Assembly: GCA_024760905.1 (NCBI GenBank) | Contig: CM045729.1 | Span: 5,268,663 to 5,332,662, forward strand | Length of the DNA: 64,000 nucleotides | Direction: 5' to 3' | Source: Plotosus lineatus | Lineage: Eukaryota > Chordata > Actinopteri > Siluriformes > Plotosidae | The notes under the pieces: generated by a model | The model's input: only the letters and a program-made list of their open reading frames with translations | Told to the model about the DNA's origin: nothing | Databases searched by the model: none | In this document: one piece after another, positions 22,221 through 34,660 of the stretch | Layout: every line of letters starts with the position of its first letter | Position numbering within the stretch: position 1 is the first letter of the stretch | Program-made: the position numbers and the translations under genes

Positions 22221-23083
22221 CAGTGTACGCTTGTGTTTACAGCTTAAGAGGTTTGAGGTACACGATTGTTCTTTTAAATATAACATACCATAAATTATGT
22301 ATTATCTTTGTTGTTTGTCGTATCCCAGAATCCTCTGTGGTAGTGTCAGTTTATAAAAGAAACGCAAAGGTAGTTTGTATTTTTATAATTCTGTGAGTGT
22401 GAAAGTGTGTGTGTATATAAGAACCAATAAATAAAATATCAAACATGAAAAATTAAATATATAAAGTTTAAATATACTTCTGCAAGTGGTGTAAATATTT
22501 AAAGTTTTATATAGTGAGTTTAACTTATGTAAAAAATGAGTAAAGGTAGGTTTACAGTTTTATAATTCTGTATTTATTGTTTTGGTTTTTTCATGAGACA
22601 TCCAGGAACGGTTTTAATCCCACAGTGACCTAAATTATCTCATGACATTTTTAAATGGTCTATTACACTTTTTATTTTTGTTGATTACTCGGCCATGTGT
22701 CCCTGATTACTGTGATGTGTTGGAAAGTGTAGTTTTTGTTTTGTCATGCTGGAAGGTCAGAATTAAACCCAAGTCTGATGTTTTCAGAGTTTAAGCTTGT
22801 AGTGGTTGATGATTTTGCATATGTAAACAACCCCATCGTTGAACTTGTTATTTAATCTTATCCTCCATGTAACGTTCTTTCTAAACCTTCCACCTGGATC
22901 TAATTCGGAGCGGGAGCTCCACCTCTTTCCGATTCGCTGACTTTTTCCGCAGGTGAACTTAAACCCTGCGCCTTCTGACTCGTACTGAGCTCCTGTGGAA
23001 ATGGAAGTGTCTGTGATCACAGCGTGTTGACATTCAACATGCATCGTAACGGCTGAGTTTGGTGTTTACCAGCCGTACAATAA
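22220..23083. other. Intron sequence, nothing recognised
   Basis: AT-rich. A slightly GC-richer patch at 22860-23000 has no convincing coding sequence. Confidence 0.5.
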
Positions 23084-23588
23084 AAGGTCACGAGCAGAGA
23101 GAGGAGCGAGGGGGAGGGAGAGAGGGTAGAGGGGGAGGGGGAGGGAGAGAGGGGAGGGGAGGAGACAGAGAAAGGGGAGAGAGGGAGGCAGGGAGGGGAC
23201 AGACAAAGGAGAGAGGGGAGGGAGGGGCGGAGAGGGGCAGGGAGAGGGGCAGAGAGGGGAGGGGAGGCGGAGAGGGGAGGGGTGGAGAGGGGGCAGAAAA
23301 GGGGAGAGGGGCAGAGAGACAGATTTCTGTTTTTAGCCCAATATTTCTAAATGTATTGTTTATATTTAATAAAGTTGTTAATAAATCTATTATGATTATT
23401 GAGAGAGAGAGAGAGAGATGGATAAATAGATTGAAAGTGGAAACAGGAGCAAGATAGAGGAGGGAAGAGGGATAGAGAGATGAAAATGAAATGAAAGAAA
23501 TGGATCAAATGAGACAAGAAGAAGGAACAACTGACTTAGAGGTATGGAGAGAGACAGAGAGATGGTTAGAGTGAGAGTTGAAGGGAAG

Positions 23589-23624
<36 letters not shown>

Positions 23625-23832
23625 ATAATGATGGAAAGGGAGAGAGCTGAAGAAAGAGGAGTGGTGAAAGAGAAATGGTTAGAGGGTAGGGGAGAAAGAA
23701 AGGGAGTGGAGCGAGAGAGAGAGAGATGGGGGGAGTGGGTCAGAGAGAGGGAGAAGTGGAGAAGATGGAGTGATGGAGGAAGACAGAAAGAAATAGATAA
23801 AGAGAGGGAAATTGATAGAATTGGAGATTAAG
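23084..23832 (+). repeat. Long purine (GA/GGGGA) tract
   Basis: 23094-23322 is nearly pure G+A with many GGGG runs. GA-rich sequence returns at 23400-23830. All open frames here translate to low-complexity Arg/Glu/Gly strings. Confidence 0.9.
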
Positions 23833-23851
23833 GGAGAGCCAGAGATGTGAA

Positions 23852-24009
23852 AAGCTCATCCGCCTCACATTAACAGGGTCCTTGGTTCAAGTCTCGGGAT
23901 TGGGGCCGTTTCTTTTTGGAGTTTTCATGTTCTCATTGCTGAGTCCTCCGGTTTCTTCCCACAGTCCTAAAACATGTACAGTAGGCTAACTGGCTGTTCC
24001 AAATCACCC

Positions 24010-24064
<55 letters not shown>

Positions 24065-24175
24065 TGTGTTGTCCTGTGATGGTCTGGTTCAGGGTGTACT
24101 CTTCTTTTCTTCCGTGTTGGCTATGATAGCCTCCTTGTCACCCTGTCAGGATTACCTGGTTTAGTAAATGAATGA
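23852..24175 (+). mobile_element. SINE family B with internal (GT)n
   Basis: A tRNA-like head remnant (CCTTGGTTCAAGTCTCGG) is followed by CTCCGGTTTCTTCCCACAGT, a (GT)24 expansion at 24016-24063, GTGATGGTCTGG and the tail AGTAAATGAATGAGAG. Confidence 0.8.
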
Positions 24176-25313
24176 GAGAGGAGTTGTTCAGCTCGCTCTG
24201 GTCAGATATCAGAGCTCGGGGGGGGGGCAGCAGCTAAATATTTTATGGTGAAGATGAGCTCCCACCCGGGCTCACCCTGACGAACTGATCTCAGTCATTA
24301 CCGAGCTGTAGGTTTAAAGCGGTCCATGTCCAATATATCTCAGCAGAATAGATGCATGAGACAAAAGCCGTAGAGAATTGGGTTCCACCATATCTAGTGA
24401 AGTATATGTTCCCACGGACTCAAATCCGATCCAGGTAGGGGGTCATGTGACGTGAATGGTGCTCTCAGTGTGTGCGTGTGTTCGTCCCTGATTCAGAGGC
24501 TCGTGCTGTTCCACCGAGAGAAGACAGGTACAGAAGCTGTAGTATAGAACAGATTCTCGCCGATTCAAATGAGTTTGGCAAGATGTTCTGATTTGCATCT
24601 GCTAAAATCCACGTGAACAGGAAACCTTGTGAGCACAAACTAATCATCACCTGATGTCCTGTAAGTTGCTGTTTCCAGGCCCCAAACATTACCGTGGGGT
24701 TTATTTAACAAGCACAAGTGAACTGTCGTGCTTGGACCCCATCAATCGCTGCTTATACCCATGTAGTGAGTTCAGTGCTTCTGATTGGACAGTGTTTCCA
24801 TAGATACAGTACCGAAGTGTCTTTATTGGCACTACTTGCTGCAAAGGGAATTATGCTCGGACCCTGATGCCGCGGCAGATGTGTGATACGATTATATAGT
24901 ATAAAATCGACGTGTGATCCAGCCACTGCTTCCCGGAACTCCCGTCCACATTGGATGGTCTGATTTCAAAGCCGCGTGCTGACGGGACCTGAGGGTCAGT
25001 GTAACCCGAGCCCACCCATTAGCGAACCAGATGTACAGCCTGGCAGTGCGCATTTAGCCATCGATCCGGATGATGCTCTGCTCTGTCTCACTTTCTCACT
25101 GTGGATCGATTCGATGCTCACAAAGCGAAAGGAGGACAGTGTGGGAGACAAGGTTATGTGCGGTAGCTCCTGATTTGCGTGATTGTTCTTGTCAGGGTGT
25201 CATTTGCATGTTGACTTGTGGTGGCGCACATGACATCACCGGAGTGCGAGAAGGATTTTCATTAGTTGATAAAGGACGACTCCAAAGCTTTATAAACCTA
25301 AACAGACACTGTG

Positions 25314-25315
<2 letters not shown>
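24176..25315. other. Intron sequence, nothing recognised
   Basis: Mixed-composition sequence with no recognisable exon or repeat. Confidence 0.45.

Positions 25316-25370
<55 letters not shown>
25316..25370. repeat. (GT)n microsatellite
   Basis: About 27 GT units. Confidence 0.95.
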
Positions 25371-25828
25371 ATGAAAAAGTATTGCAACACATTTTGCTAC
25401 ACTAAGATAAAAGTCTCTCAATAGAAGTCCAAGGGCAGCTGTCATATTATTTTTTTTTAATCAAAGTATTTGTTGAGATATTTTGAAATCTATTCACATA
25501 TATGCTGTAGATGCTGTGTATAGAAATTTTAAAGGGCGGGATTAAAAAAAAAGCGCTCAAGTGTTTCTTTATGAGGAACGTTTTTGCAGGGGTGGGGTTT
25601 CATTTGAAGGAAACTCTTAGTCATCCTGCTTTCTTTCGTCATTGCCCCAGATCATCTCAGAGTGCAACACGTGTAAGTGCTGCAGTAAAATGTAGATACA
25701 GAGATAAAATAATCATGTTTGAACAAGTCAACGTAAATCAATCGTAATAAATTGGAATTCAGAGTAAAAATGTCTGGCTGGTTTTAAATATATTTAAAAG
25801 AGGAAGCGGAAGAGGAGGAGGATAAAGC
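25371..25828. other. Intron sequence, nothing recognised
   Basis: No repeat or coding segment identified. Confidence 0.45.
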
Positions 25829-25985
25829 ACTGCTGGTGTGGTGGTTAGCACGTCTGCCTCACAGCCAGAAGGTTCTGGGTTTGATTCTCATGCTCTGGCC
25901 GTTTCTGTGTGGAATTTGCATGTTCTTCCCGCGTTTGCATGGGTTTCCTCCAAATACTCTTGTTTCCTCCCACAGTCCAAAACCT
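25829..25985 (+). mobile_element. SINE family B, 5' half
   Basis: The head GCACTGCTGGTGTGGTGGTT and GGTTTGATTCTC B-box-like text run to TTTCCTCCCACAGTCCAAAA. It then breaks into a poly-T stretch. Confidence 0.8.
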
Positions 25986-26036
25986 TTTTTTTTTTTAATA
26001 GAATTTTATTAATCTACTGTTTCTCATAATAAAGTA

Positions 26037-26965
26037 CAGTAGTATCTTGACTTACGAAATTAATCCATGCGAGGGAGAGCTTGTAAGTCAAAATGTTCAT
26101 AAGATAAAACAAAAATTCTGATAGGAAATAATAGAAAACCAATTAATCCATTCCAAGCCCCTCCCAAACTCATATAACCTACCACAAACACTTGTATTTC
26201 ACCTAATATATGTAAAAAAAAAAAAAAAGTAGTATTTCATAATAATAATAATACATGTACATTAACATTCATAATAATTAATAATAAATAATAAAAAAAG
26301 AATGAACAATAAGTCCACTAGCCCTTCCGATCATTGAATGTGGCAAAGATGTCACGTGGGCGCAAAGATGTCATGTTGGCAGGCATGAGGTGATACGTCA
26401 CAGAGGAGGAAGAGAATTTTGTGCATGTGCACACTACGGATGCCGGCAAGAAAAGGCTTGTGGTGAGCTCCCACAAGGCCAGTGCTTTTCAAATAGTTGG
26501 TGGGGGGGCACAGTGTGATGCCAGGGGGCATGTATCACCCTGGGGAACATGCTTTTTTGCCATACTGTACTAGAATTAAATGTAATTGCACATTCTCTAC
26601 AGTAGGTGGCAGTGGCGCTCTCACTGTGTTCCCTGTGGTGTAGGGAAAAAGCACTGAGGAAATGATATTAAGTGCAGTAAACATTATTTAAAGTCGTGCA
26701 GGGTGTGGGGGGGCATGAAATGTTTTTCTTTTTCCTATACGGGCATTACAGAAAATAATTTAGAAGCACTGCACAAAGCGTTCTTGGAGGGCAGAGGAAT
26801 ACATGCAAAAGAATACGAGGCTAATTGGCACGGAAAAGCCATTTCCCCAGCAGAGCTCATAAATCAAAATTTTGCTGGTTGGATGGGGCAGAATTTTTAG
26901 TGGATCAAAGCTCATATCATGGAAAATTTGTGATAAAAGACACTCGTAAGTCAAGGTTACCTCTG
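26037..26965. mobile_element. Tigger-like element, CAGTAGTATCTTGACTTACG ends
   Basis: TA-flanked (26035-26036, 26966-26967). The right end CGTAAGTCAAGGTTACCTCT mirrors the left. The interior has GAGGGAGAGCTTGTAAGTCA near the left end and GCAGAGCTCATAAATCAAAA near the right. Copies lie at 43625-44713, with a right-hand fragment at 33903-34124. No transposase reading frame survives. Confidence 0.85.
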
Positions 26966-26997
26966 TATTTATAATATATTTAACCTGCTCTTTTTAA

Positions 26998-27292
26998 AGA
27001 GATTTTGGGCTTAGGTTTCAGTCCCAGCCTTGATCATTTCTGTGTGGAGTTTGCATGTTCTCCCCTGCTCATGTGGGTTTCCTCTTGGTACTCCAATTTC
27101 CTCCCTCAGTCTAAAAACATGCACAAGTGGCTCATTGGCAGTTCCAAATCATTCCTGTGAGTGTGAATGGTTGTGTGTATATTGGCCCTGGGATGGCCTG
27201 CTGAGCTATCTAAGCTGTACCTGCCTTAACTCAAAGTCAGCTGAGAGGGGCATTGGCCTCTCTACAACTCTAATTACAATTTAAATGGCTAT
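26998..27292 (+). mobile_element. SINE family B, 5'-truncated
   Basis: It contains TGTGTGGAGTTTGCATGTTC, CTCCAATTTCCTCCCTCAGT, GGGATGGCCTGCTGAGC and the 3' block GTCAGCTGAGAGGGGCATTG. Confidence 0.8.
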
Positions 27293-27541
27293 ACCAAAAA
27301 TGTCCATGTGTGTGTGTGTGTGGGGGGGGGGGGGTATCCCAGGCACTTTTGATTGACAGGTACTGACAGGACTGCAGCTCATGATCTCTTTTTTGTCACT
27401 ATCCCCCAGAAACCATGTCATCATGCTCATTTTAGCCAGTTAGCGTTGTAGTTCAAAAGGTGGCGACTGTTCAAGGCTCTGATGTCGATGCACTCGGATG
27501 AGAGGCAAGAGGATCCGGATGCAGTGAGGCTAGCACCCATC

Positions 27542-27825
27542 TCAGCTGATTCTGGATGAGGGCGGGGTACACCCTGAACAGCTCACCATACCATTGCAAA
27601 CCCAACACACAACCATTCACAATAACATTCACATCTTGGGGTTATTTGGAACAGCCAATCAGCCAACTACATGTTTTTGGACTGCAGGAGGAAACCGGAG
27701 TACCCGGAGTACCCACACAAGCATGGAGAGAACATGCAAACTCCACACAGAAACACCAGCATCGAACCCAGGACTTTCTTGCCGTCAATCGGTCGTGCTA
27801 ACCGCTCTGCACTGTGACGCTGTTG
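27542..27825 (-). mobile_element. SINE family B
   Basis: On the - strand it runs from the head (TTAGCACGACCGATTGACGG) through GTTTGCATGTTCTCTCCATG, TCCGGTTTCCTCCTGCAGT and GGGTGTACCCCGCCCTC to ATCAGCTGAGATGG. Confidence 0.8.
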
Positions 27826-27882
27826 GATTTTCATTCACACTTTTATTAAGCTGTTGTTTCCTGTAATAAAACATTAATAATA

Positions 27883-28919
27883 CAGACGCTCCCCGACTTA
27901 TGTTCATCCATTTTACGTTTTTTCACTTTTACGGTTTTTTTTTTCCAAAAAGAAAAAGTCAAATTTCGAGTTTAGACACATACGTAGTACGCTGACGTAA
28001 TGACATTGCGTCCATTGTTTACAAACGAGACTGAACATGCCCCTACTTCTTCCCAGTTCAGTGTTTTATATATATATATAATATATAATCTGTTATATAG
28101 CGTGTTACTCTTGTGTTAAGACGTTGTCTCTGTGATCTTTGTGTTTACACTGTTTTGCGGACTTTTGTAACCCGAAGCAAATATGGTTGGTCAGAAGCGT
28201 AAGCCTACGAGCATGGGTGCAAGTCTCATACACACAGATGAATTAACTATCTGCTCAGATCGTCACAATCTACTATGCATACTCAGTTCAGCAAAGAGAG
28301 TTGTAAAATGAATGAGAACTCAAGAAAGAAAAGTCTCTGCTCTGCTGATTCACATCAGTGATTGACATCAGTGCAGGCTGAGTACTAAACGAGTTCAAAG
28401 GCGCCCTTGCGCACTTAAAAGACCAGAAGTCCGTATAACGCGCACTTTGTTTCAAGCAAGTGCACTACTTTCGGTATTGAGCGCCTCACATATTGTAAGC
28501 GTTGATTGGCTGTTTTAAGATTCATGTGAAGTGAGTCGGCTCAGCTTCATGTAAAGTGACCATCCGTCGACCATCGGAACCATTTACAAGCAGAAAGATC
28601 ACATCATAGAGAATATTAAAGGTTATATTTGATACTGTATTTAACATTTGATGAGTGAATTTGATTAAAATTTATCTATTTGAAATTATTTTGCTTGAAT
28701 TTAATTTATTTGAAATTAATGTTGATATTATTTGATATTATTTTACAATGTTATGTTTATAATAATTGATTTCGGGGTGTTTTTCTGAGATACGGTAATG
28801 GTATTTATGGATGTATAGTCCGGTATGAGCGTCATACATCACTGTAACAACTTACGTTCACTTTCAACTTACGTTCGGCCGTCCGGAACCAATTAAAAAC
28901 GTAAGTCGGGGATCGTCTG
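27883..28919. mobile_element. Tigger-like element, CAGACGCTCC termini
   Basis: TA-flanked (27881-27882, 28920-28921). Ends are CAGACGCTCCCCGACTTATG and ACGTAAGTCGGGGATCGTCT. The interior encodes VGQKRKPTSMGASLIHTDE near 28180-28240, resembling the N-terminus of pogo/Tigger transposases, then loses frame. It is the same family as 15142-16194. Confidence 0.85.
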
Positions 28920-28934
28920 TAGATTTAACCTGCT

Positions 28935-29248
28935 CTCTTTATAGAGATTTTGGTACTGGGTTTGAGGCCCGGCTCTGACCATTTATATGTGGAGTTTACG
29001 TGTTCTCTCGATGCTCGTGGCGGTTTCCTCCGGGTTCTCCGGTTTCCTCCTACAGTCCAAAGACATGTACATTAGTCTGATTGGCTGTTCTAAATCACCC
29101 CTTGATACGAGTGTGAAAGGTTGTATGTGTGTTAGCCCTCTAATGGACCGGTGAGCTGTTCAGGCTGTGTCCCGTCCTCACCCAGAGTAGGCCAAAATGG
29201 GCCTATTGAGGATTAAGCAAGTGAAAAAATGAATGAAATACTTTGGGT
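28935..29248 (+). mobile_element. SINE family B
   Basis: It carries ATGTGGAGTTTACGTGTTCT, TCTCCGGTTTCCTCCTACAG, CTCTAATGGACCGGTGAGCT and the tail AAAAAATGAATGAAA. Confidence 0.8.
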
Positions 29249-29434
29249 CCTGTTTTTCTCCCCCACACTATAAACACAGCTATCCTGGTATAATTTGATT
29301 ATGTTTATTCTGCTTTCCGGAGCCATTTTCCTTCAGGTTTCATCGTCTTGACCCGGGTTTTGTCTTCTAAGCCATGTTAAGCCTGGTTCCAAGCTGGAGA
29401 ACCTTTAGGTCTGAAACAGTAGTTTTGTTTGTAA

Positions 29435-30224
<790 letters not shown>

Positions 30225-30339
30225 ATGCAGTGTTATTTGATTTTAAATGTCAAAAAAGGATTTGTGGCTCCCATTGTTTTGTTTAATGTGGAAAATGGGT
30301 CCGAATGGCTCTTTGAATGGCAAAGGTTGCCGACCCCTG
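30225..30339 (+). mobile_element. hAT 3' terminal fragment
   Basis: It ends GGCAAAGGTTGCCGACCCCT plus G, the inverted hAT terminus. The subterminal GGTCCGAATGGCTCTTTG is typical of this vertebrate hAT group. No 5' partner is seen. Confidence 0.7.
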
Positions 30340-30359
30340 AACGAGAAGTATCCAGAATA

Positions 30360-30850
30360 CTAAGGCTCACCTCAAAACAAAAACAGATGAATAAATCTCG
30401 CGCATTTAAATCTATACATCTATTTTCATTTCCACGTCACTGTGGCGCACAGCGGAGAGCCAATACTTTCTGTACGCCAGTATGTGGGTGGGTCCGATAC
30501 CTTCAAACTCTAATTTTATAGGATTAAAACAACAGCCACAGACTGCACGTGTTGTTTTTGAGTAAAGAGAGAAGTTTCTCTTGTTTTGATTGGCTCATTT
30601 CTACAAAACCAAGCACAGCTGGCAAGCAAACACAGATGGACAGACATGGAAAAACTTCAACCCGCAGACCAGCTGATTGCCAAAACTTGGTACGCTTCCT
30701 GTCACATAAACACTGCAGCGTGTGAGTCCAATAAAATTAGAGTTTCAAGGTATCGGATCCGCCCACATACAGAAAGCATTGGCTCTCTGCTTCGTGCCAC
30801 AGTGACGTGGCATTGAAAATAGATGAATAGATTTAAATGCACGAGATTTC
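30360..30850. mobile_element. hAT-derived piece folded as an inverted repeat
   Basis: Arms at about 30387-30530 and 30733-30850 are reverse complements. Both match the subterminal part of the hAT MITE at 36469-36980. The centre (30615-30720) encodes AQLASKHRWTDMEKLQPADQ, a remnant of the transposase segment found intact at about 1780-1830. Confidence 0.8.
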
Positions 30851-30946
30851 TTGAAGCCAGTCTGGTCATCTGGCGGTCACTTTCGGAAACAACAGCCCGC
30901 ATCCGAAATCCGTTAAAGCGACGTCCGTAAAACCGAGGCATGAGTC
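30851..30946 (-). mobile_element. Tigger terminal fragment
   Basis: It ends at 30946 with ACCGAGGCATGAG, the inverse of CTCATGCCTCGGTTTTACAG at 35973. The inner GGCGGTCACTTTCGGAAACA is the inverse of sequence at about 36075-36095. Confidence 0.75.
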
Positions 30947-31040
30947 TGTGTGTGTGTGTGTGTGGGGGGGGGGGGGTAGTGGGGGGTGGGTGCATCTAGG
31001 TTGCATGTGTGTGTGTGTGTGTATATATAATATATATATA

Positions 31041-31155
31041 TGCCTTTTTTGTAACCTGCATTTTTCGTAAATTGAATCAGAATTTTACATGTAAAACACG
31101 TGATTCGTTCCAAGGCTTCCCCCCATACTACCCCATAAACCCTTTAAAAATTATA
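31041..31155. mobile_element. Fragment of the 20509 Tigger MITE family
   Basis: TTTACATGTAAAACACGTGA and GTTCCAAGGC match 20590-20620. No right end is seen. Confidence 0.6.
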
Positions 31156-31577
31156 AAAGTACACTAATTTTGTATGAATTATGTGTTAAAAGTAAAAGAA
31201 AATTATTTACCTTTTTTTTTTTAATCTCTGGAACCACCAATGCGACGCTTTAAAGTCCAGGGGTTGCTGGTCTGAAGAACCCTCACCCCCACCCTCCTTC
31301 ACGAGGTCCTTAAATAGTTGCTTTTTCCGAAATAATCGCCTCCGCCACTGTATCTTCACTGTTAAAGGGGAAATGAAGCACATGGCGATGTAACATTGTG
31401 TTGCTTCATCCGGTCCTCAGTGTCATGTTTTTGCAGCTGATCAGTTGAAAATCGCCCTGATAATAATGTAAATCCAATTTGAAATTCACGTGTGAGACCA
31501 TGTAAGCCGCCATTGGTCCCCGGCCGTTTCCTGTGAGGTCACTGGGTTGGTGCGAGTGAACTTGTGTAAATATCACA
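31156..31577. other. Intron sequence, nothing recognised
   Basis: No repeat assigned; it precedes the THAP relic. Confidence 0.4.
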
Positions 31578-31880
31578 ATGGCTAGCAACGCATCAATGTA
31601 TAATAATAGAAAGCCCTTAAGTACCGGTCATCATCATCGTATCGCACCGGGCTGTACAAACAGCTATTATAAACGTAAAGGCGTGCACGTTCACCGGCTG
31701 CCTTTAAGCAACAGTAAGCTATTGAAAGCGTGGCTCAGTGCATTGAAATGTGCCAACCCACCAGTGAATGAAAGCAAATGCATTTACAGTGCCCATTTCA
31801 GGACGGAAGATGATGTATACAAATACAAATCTGACGAAACTGGTCCCATGGTGTGGTCCAAAACCGCATCTGGTATAATA
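31578..31880 (+). pseudogene. Fossil THAP-like DNA-binding domain
   Basis: The open frame from ATG 31578 reads APGCTNSYYKRKG, VHRLPLSNSKLLKAWLSALK and ESKCIYSAHFRTEDD, following the THAP (C2CH) pattern: APGC start, HRLP core, LLKxWLxALK helix and xxSxHFxxED end. The first Cys of the zinc site is absent (Ile/Ala before PGC), and the Cys of the usual CSxHF is Tyr (IYSAHF), so zinc binding is probably lost. The frame then runs straight into the CA satellite and has no further domain. THAP domains occur in host regulators and in DNA transposases. The surrounding transposon debris favours a transposase origin, but this is inference. Confidence 0.65.
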
Positions 31881-31917
31881 TACACACACAAACACACACA
31901 CCTACGGTAGAGACGAG

Positions 31918-31955
<38 letters not shown>

Positions 31956-32056
31956 TAGAGACGAGTCAGATACACACACACACACATGGTAGAGACGAGG
32001 CACACACACACACATGGTAGAGACGAGTCAGACACACACACGGTAGAGACGAGTCA

Positions 32057-32098
<42 letters not shown>

Positions 32099-32332
32099 GG
32101 AGAGACGAGGCACACACACACACATGGTGGAGACGAGTCAGACACACACATGGTAGAGACGAGGCACACACACACACACACACACACGGTAGAGACGAGA
32201 CACACACACACACACACACACACACATGGTAGAGACGAGGCACACACACACACACATGGTAGAGACGAGTCAGACACACACACACACACATGGTACAGAC
32301 GAGGCACACACACACACACATGGTAGAGACGA

Positions 32333-32368
<36 letters not shown>

Positions 32369-32472
32369 GTAGAGACGAGTCAGACACACACACACACACA
32401 CATGGTAGAGACGAGGCACACACACACACATGGTAGAGACGAGTCAGATACACACACGGTAGAGACGAGTCA

Positions 32473-32512
<40 letters not shown>

Positions 32513-33109
32513 GTAGAGACGAGGCACACACACACACATGGTAGAGACGAGTCAGACACACACATGGTAGAGACGAGGCACACACACACACACACACGGT
32601 AGAGACGAGACACACACACACACACACACACATGGTAGAGACGAGGCACACACACACACACATGGTAGAGACGAGTCAGACACACACACACACACATGGT
32701 AGAGACGAGTCAGACACACACACACACACTCATGGTAGAGACGAGGCGCACACACACACACGGTAGAGACGAGTCAGACACATACACACACACACACACA
32801 CACATGGTAGAGACGAGGCACACACACACACACATGGTAGAGACGAGGCACACACACACACACACATGGTAGAGACGAGACACACACACACACACACACA
32901 CATGGTAGCGACGAGGCACACACACATGGTAGAGACGAGTCAGACACACACACACACACACGCACACACACACACACACACACATGGTAGAGACGAGACA
33001 CACACACACACACACACGGTAGAGACGAGGCACACACACACACACGGTAGAGACGAGGCACACACACACACGGTAGAGACGAGGCACACACACACATGGT
33101 AGAGACGAG

Positions 33110-33142
<33 letters not shown>

Positions 33143-33340
33143 GTAGAGACGAGGCACACACACATGGTAGAGACGAGGCACACACACACACACACACACA
33201 CACATGGTAGAGACGAGGCACACACACATGGTAGAGACGAGGTATACACACACACGCACACACACACATGGAAGAGACGAGGCGCGCACACACACATGGA
33301 AGAGACGAGGCACTCACACACACACACATGGTAGAGATGA

Positions 33341-33390
<50 letters not shown>

Positions 33391-33497
33391 GTAGAGACGA
33401 GGCACACACACACACACATGGTAGAGATGAGACACACACACACACACACACACACACGGTAGAGACGAGGCACACACACACACATGGTAGAGACGAG

Positions 33498-33536
<39 letters not shown>

Positions 33537-33795
33537 GTAGAGACGAGGCACACACACACACACACACACACACACATGGTAGAGACGAGGCACACACACA
33601 CATGGTAGAGACGAGGTATACACACACACGCACACACACACATGGTAGAGACGAGGCACACACACACATGGTAGAGACGACGCACACACACACACACACA
33701 CACATGATAGAGGCGAGGCACACACACACATGGTAGAGACGAGGCACACACACACACACACACACAAGCACACACACACACACGGTAGAGACGAG

Positions 33796-33853
<58 letters not shown>

Positions 33854-33898
33854 TCACATGGTAGAGATGAGACAGACACACACACACACACACATACA
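31880..33898. repeat. 2-kb CA-based satellite with GGTAGAGACGAG unit core
   Basis: More than fifty copies of TGGTAGAGACGAG (variants CGG-, GGA-, -GATGAG) are separated by (CA)n runs of about 4 to 28 units. After the core, units continue GGCA, GTCAGACA, GTCAGATA or GACA. All long frames on both strands (His-Thr or Cys-Val strings) are products of the repeat. Confidence 0.98.
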
Positions 33899-33902
33899 CA
33901 CC

Positions 33903-34124
33903 TATAGGAGGCATCACAGAAAATAATTGAGAAGCACTGCACAAGGTGTTCTCGGAGAATCCACGTGGAAGAATATGAGGCTCATCGGCCCGGAAAAGCC
34001 ATTTCCTCAGCAGAGCTCTGAAATCAAAATTTTGCTCATTGCATGGGGCAGATGTTTGGTGGGATCGAAGCTTGTATCATGGAAAATTTGTTATAAATGA
34101 CACTCGTAAGTCAAGGTACCAATG
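33903..34124. mobile_element. Right end of 26037-type Tigger element
   Basis: It matches the final ~220 bp of the 26037 and 43625 copies, including GGCATCACAGAAAATAATTG and CACTCGTAAGTCAAGGTACC, then TA at 34125. Its left part is replaced by the satellite. Confidence 0.8.
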
Positions 34125-34419
34125 TAGCTAGTAACAGTGATTCACCACAGGGGCACTAAGGTTTGAAAACTGTTCAGCACAACAAGATTTCATGAAGTCC
34201 ATGTCATGGTCCACTTTCATTTGCTCCATATTGGGCTCAAAAGCTCTCGAGTGTGTTGGGTTCAATAAGATGGAGCGACGGCACACACAGCTGAAAGATC
34301 ATTGGACGTGCGGAGATAAATGTTTCCACATCGCGGATGTCATCGGGTGGGTGGGGGCCCATTCCCCTGATCTGTGGTGCTACCTTAAATCACAAGCGAA
34401 CATATACTCATCCACCCCA
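34125..34419. other. Intron sequence, nothing recognised
   Basis: No feature identified. Confidence 0.45.
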
Positions 34420-34660
34420 AACTTGCGTGGGTTTCTTCTGGGTACTCTGGTTTCCTCCCACAGTGTAAAAACAAGCACAGTATGCTAATTGGCTGTCCAA
34501 ATGACTCTTAGATGGTTGACTCTTAGTGGTTGAGTACCAGCATTCGATGACTTGGCGAGTTGTCCAGGCTGTACTCTGCCCTCACCCCGAGTCGGATGAG
34601 ATGGGCGCCAGCCTCCCTGTGATCCTAATTAGGTTCAAGTGCTTTAGAAAATGAATGATT
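34420..34660 (+). mobile_element. SINE family B, 5'-truncated
   Basis: CTTGCGTGGGTTTCTTCTGG, CTCTGGTTTCCTCCCACAGT, GTCGGATGAGATGGGCGCCA and tail GAAAATGAATGATT. Confidence 0.8.

Noticed and set aside
23059..23831. Arg/Glu/Gly-rich frames of 95-132 codons
   Set aside because: Low-complexity purine tract, no domain, intronic position.
31880..33898. CRISPR-like regularity (constant core, variable spacers)
   Set aside because: Spacers are simple (CA)n runs of varying length, cores are 13 bases, there are no cas genes, and the genome is eukaryotic.
31966..33944. Several open frames of 130-380 codons on both strands rich in Cys-Val or His-Thr
   Set aside because: They are translations of the CA satellite. 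They exist in multiple frames at once and have no other protein features.
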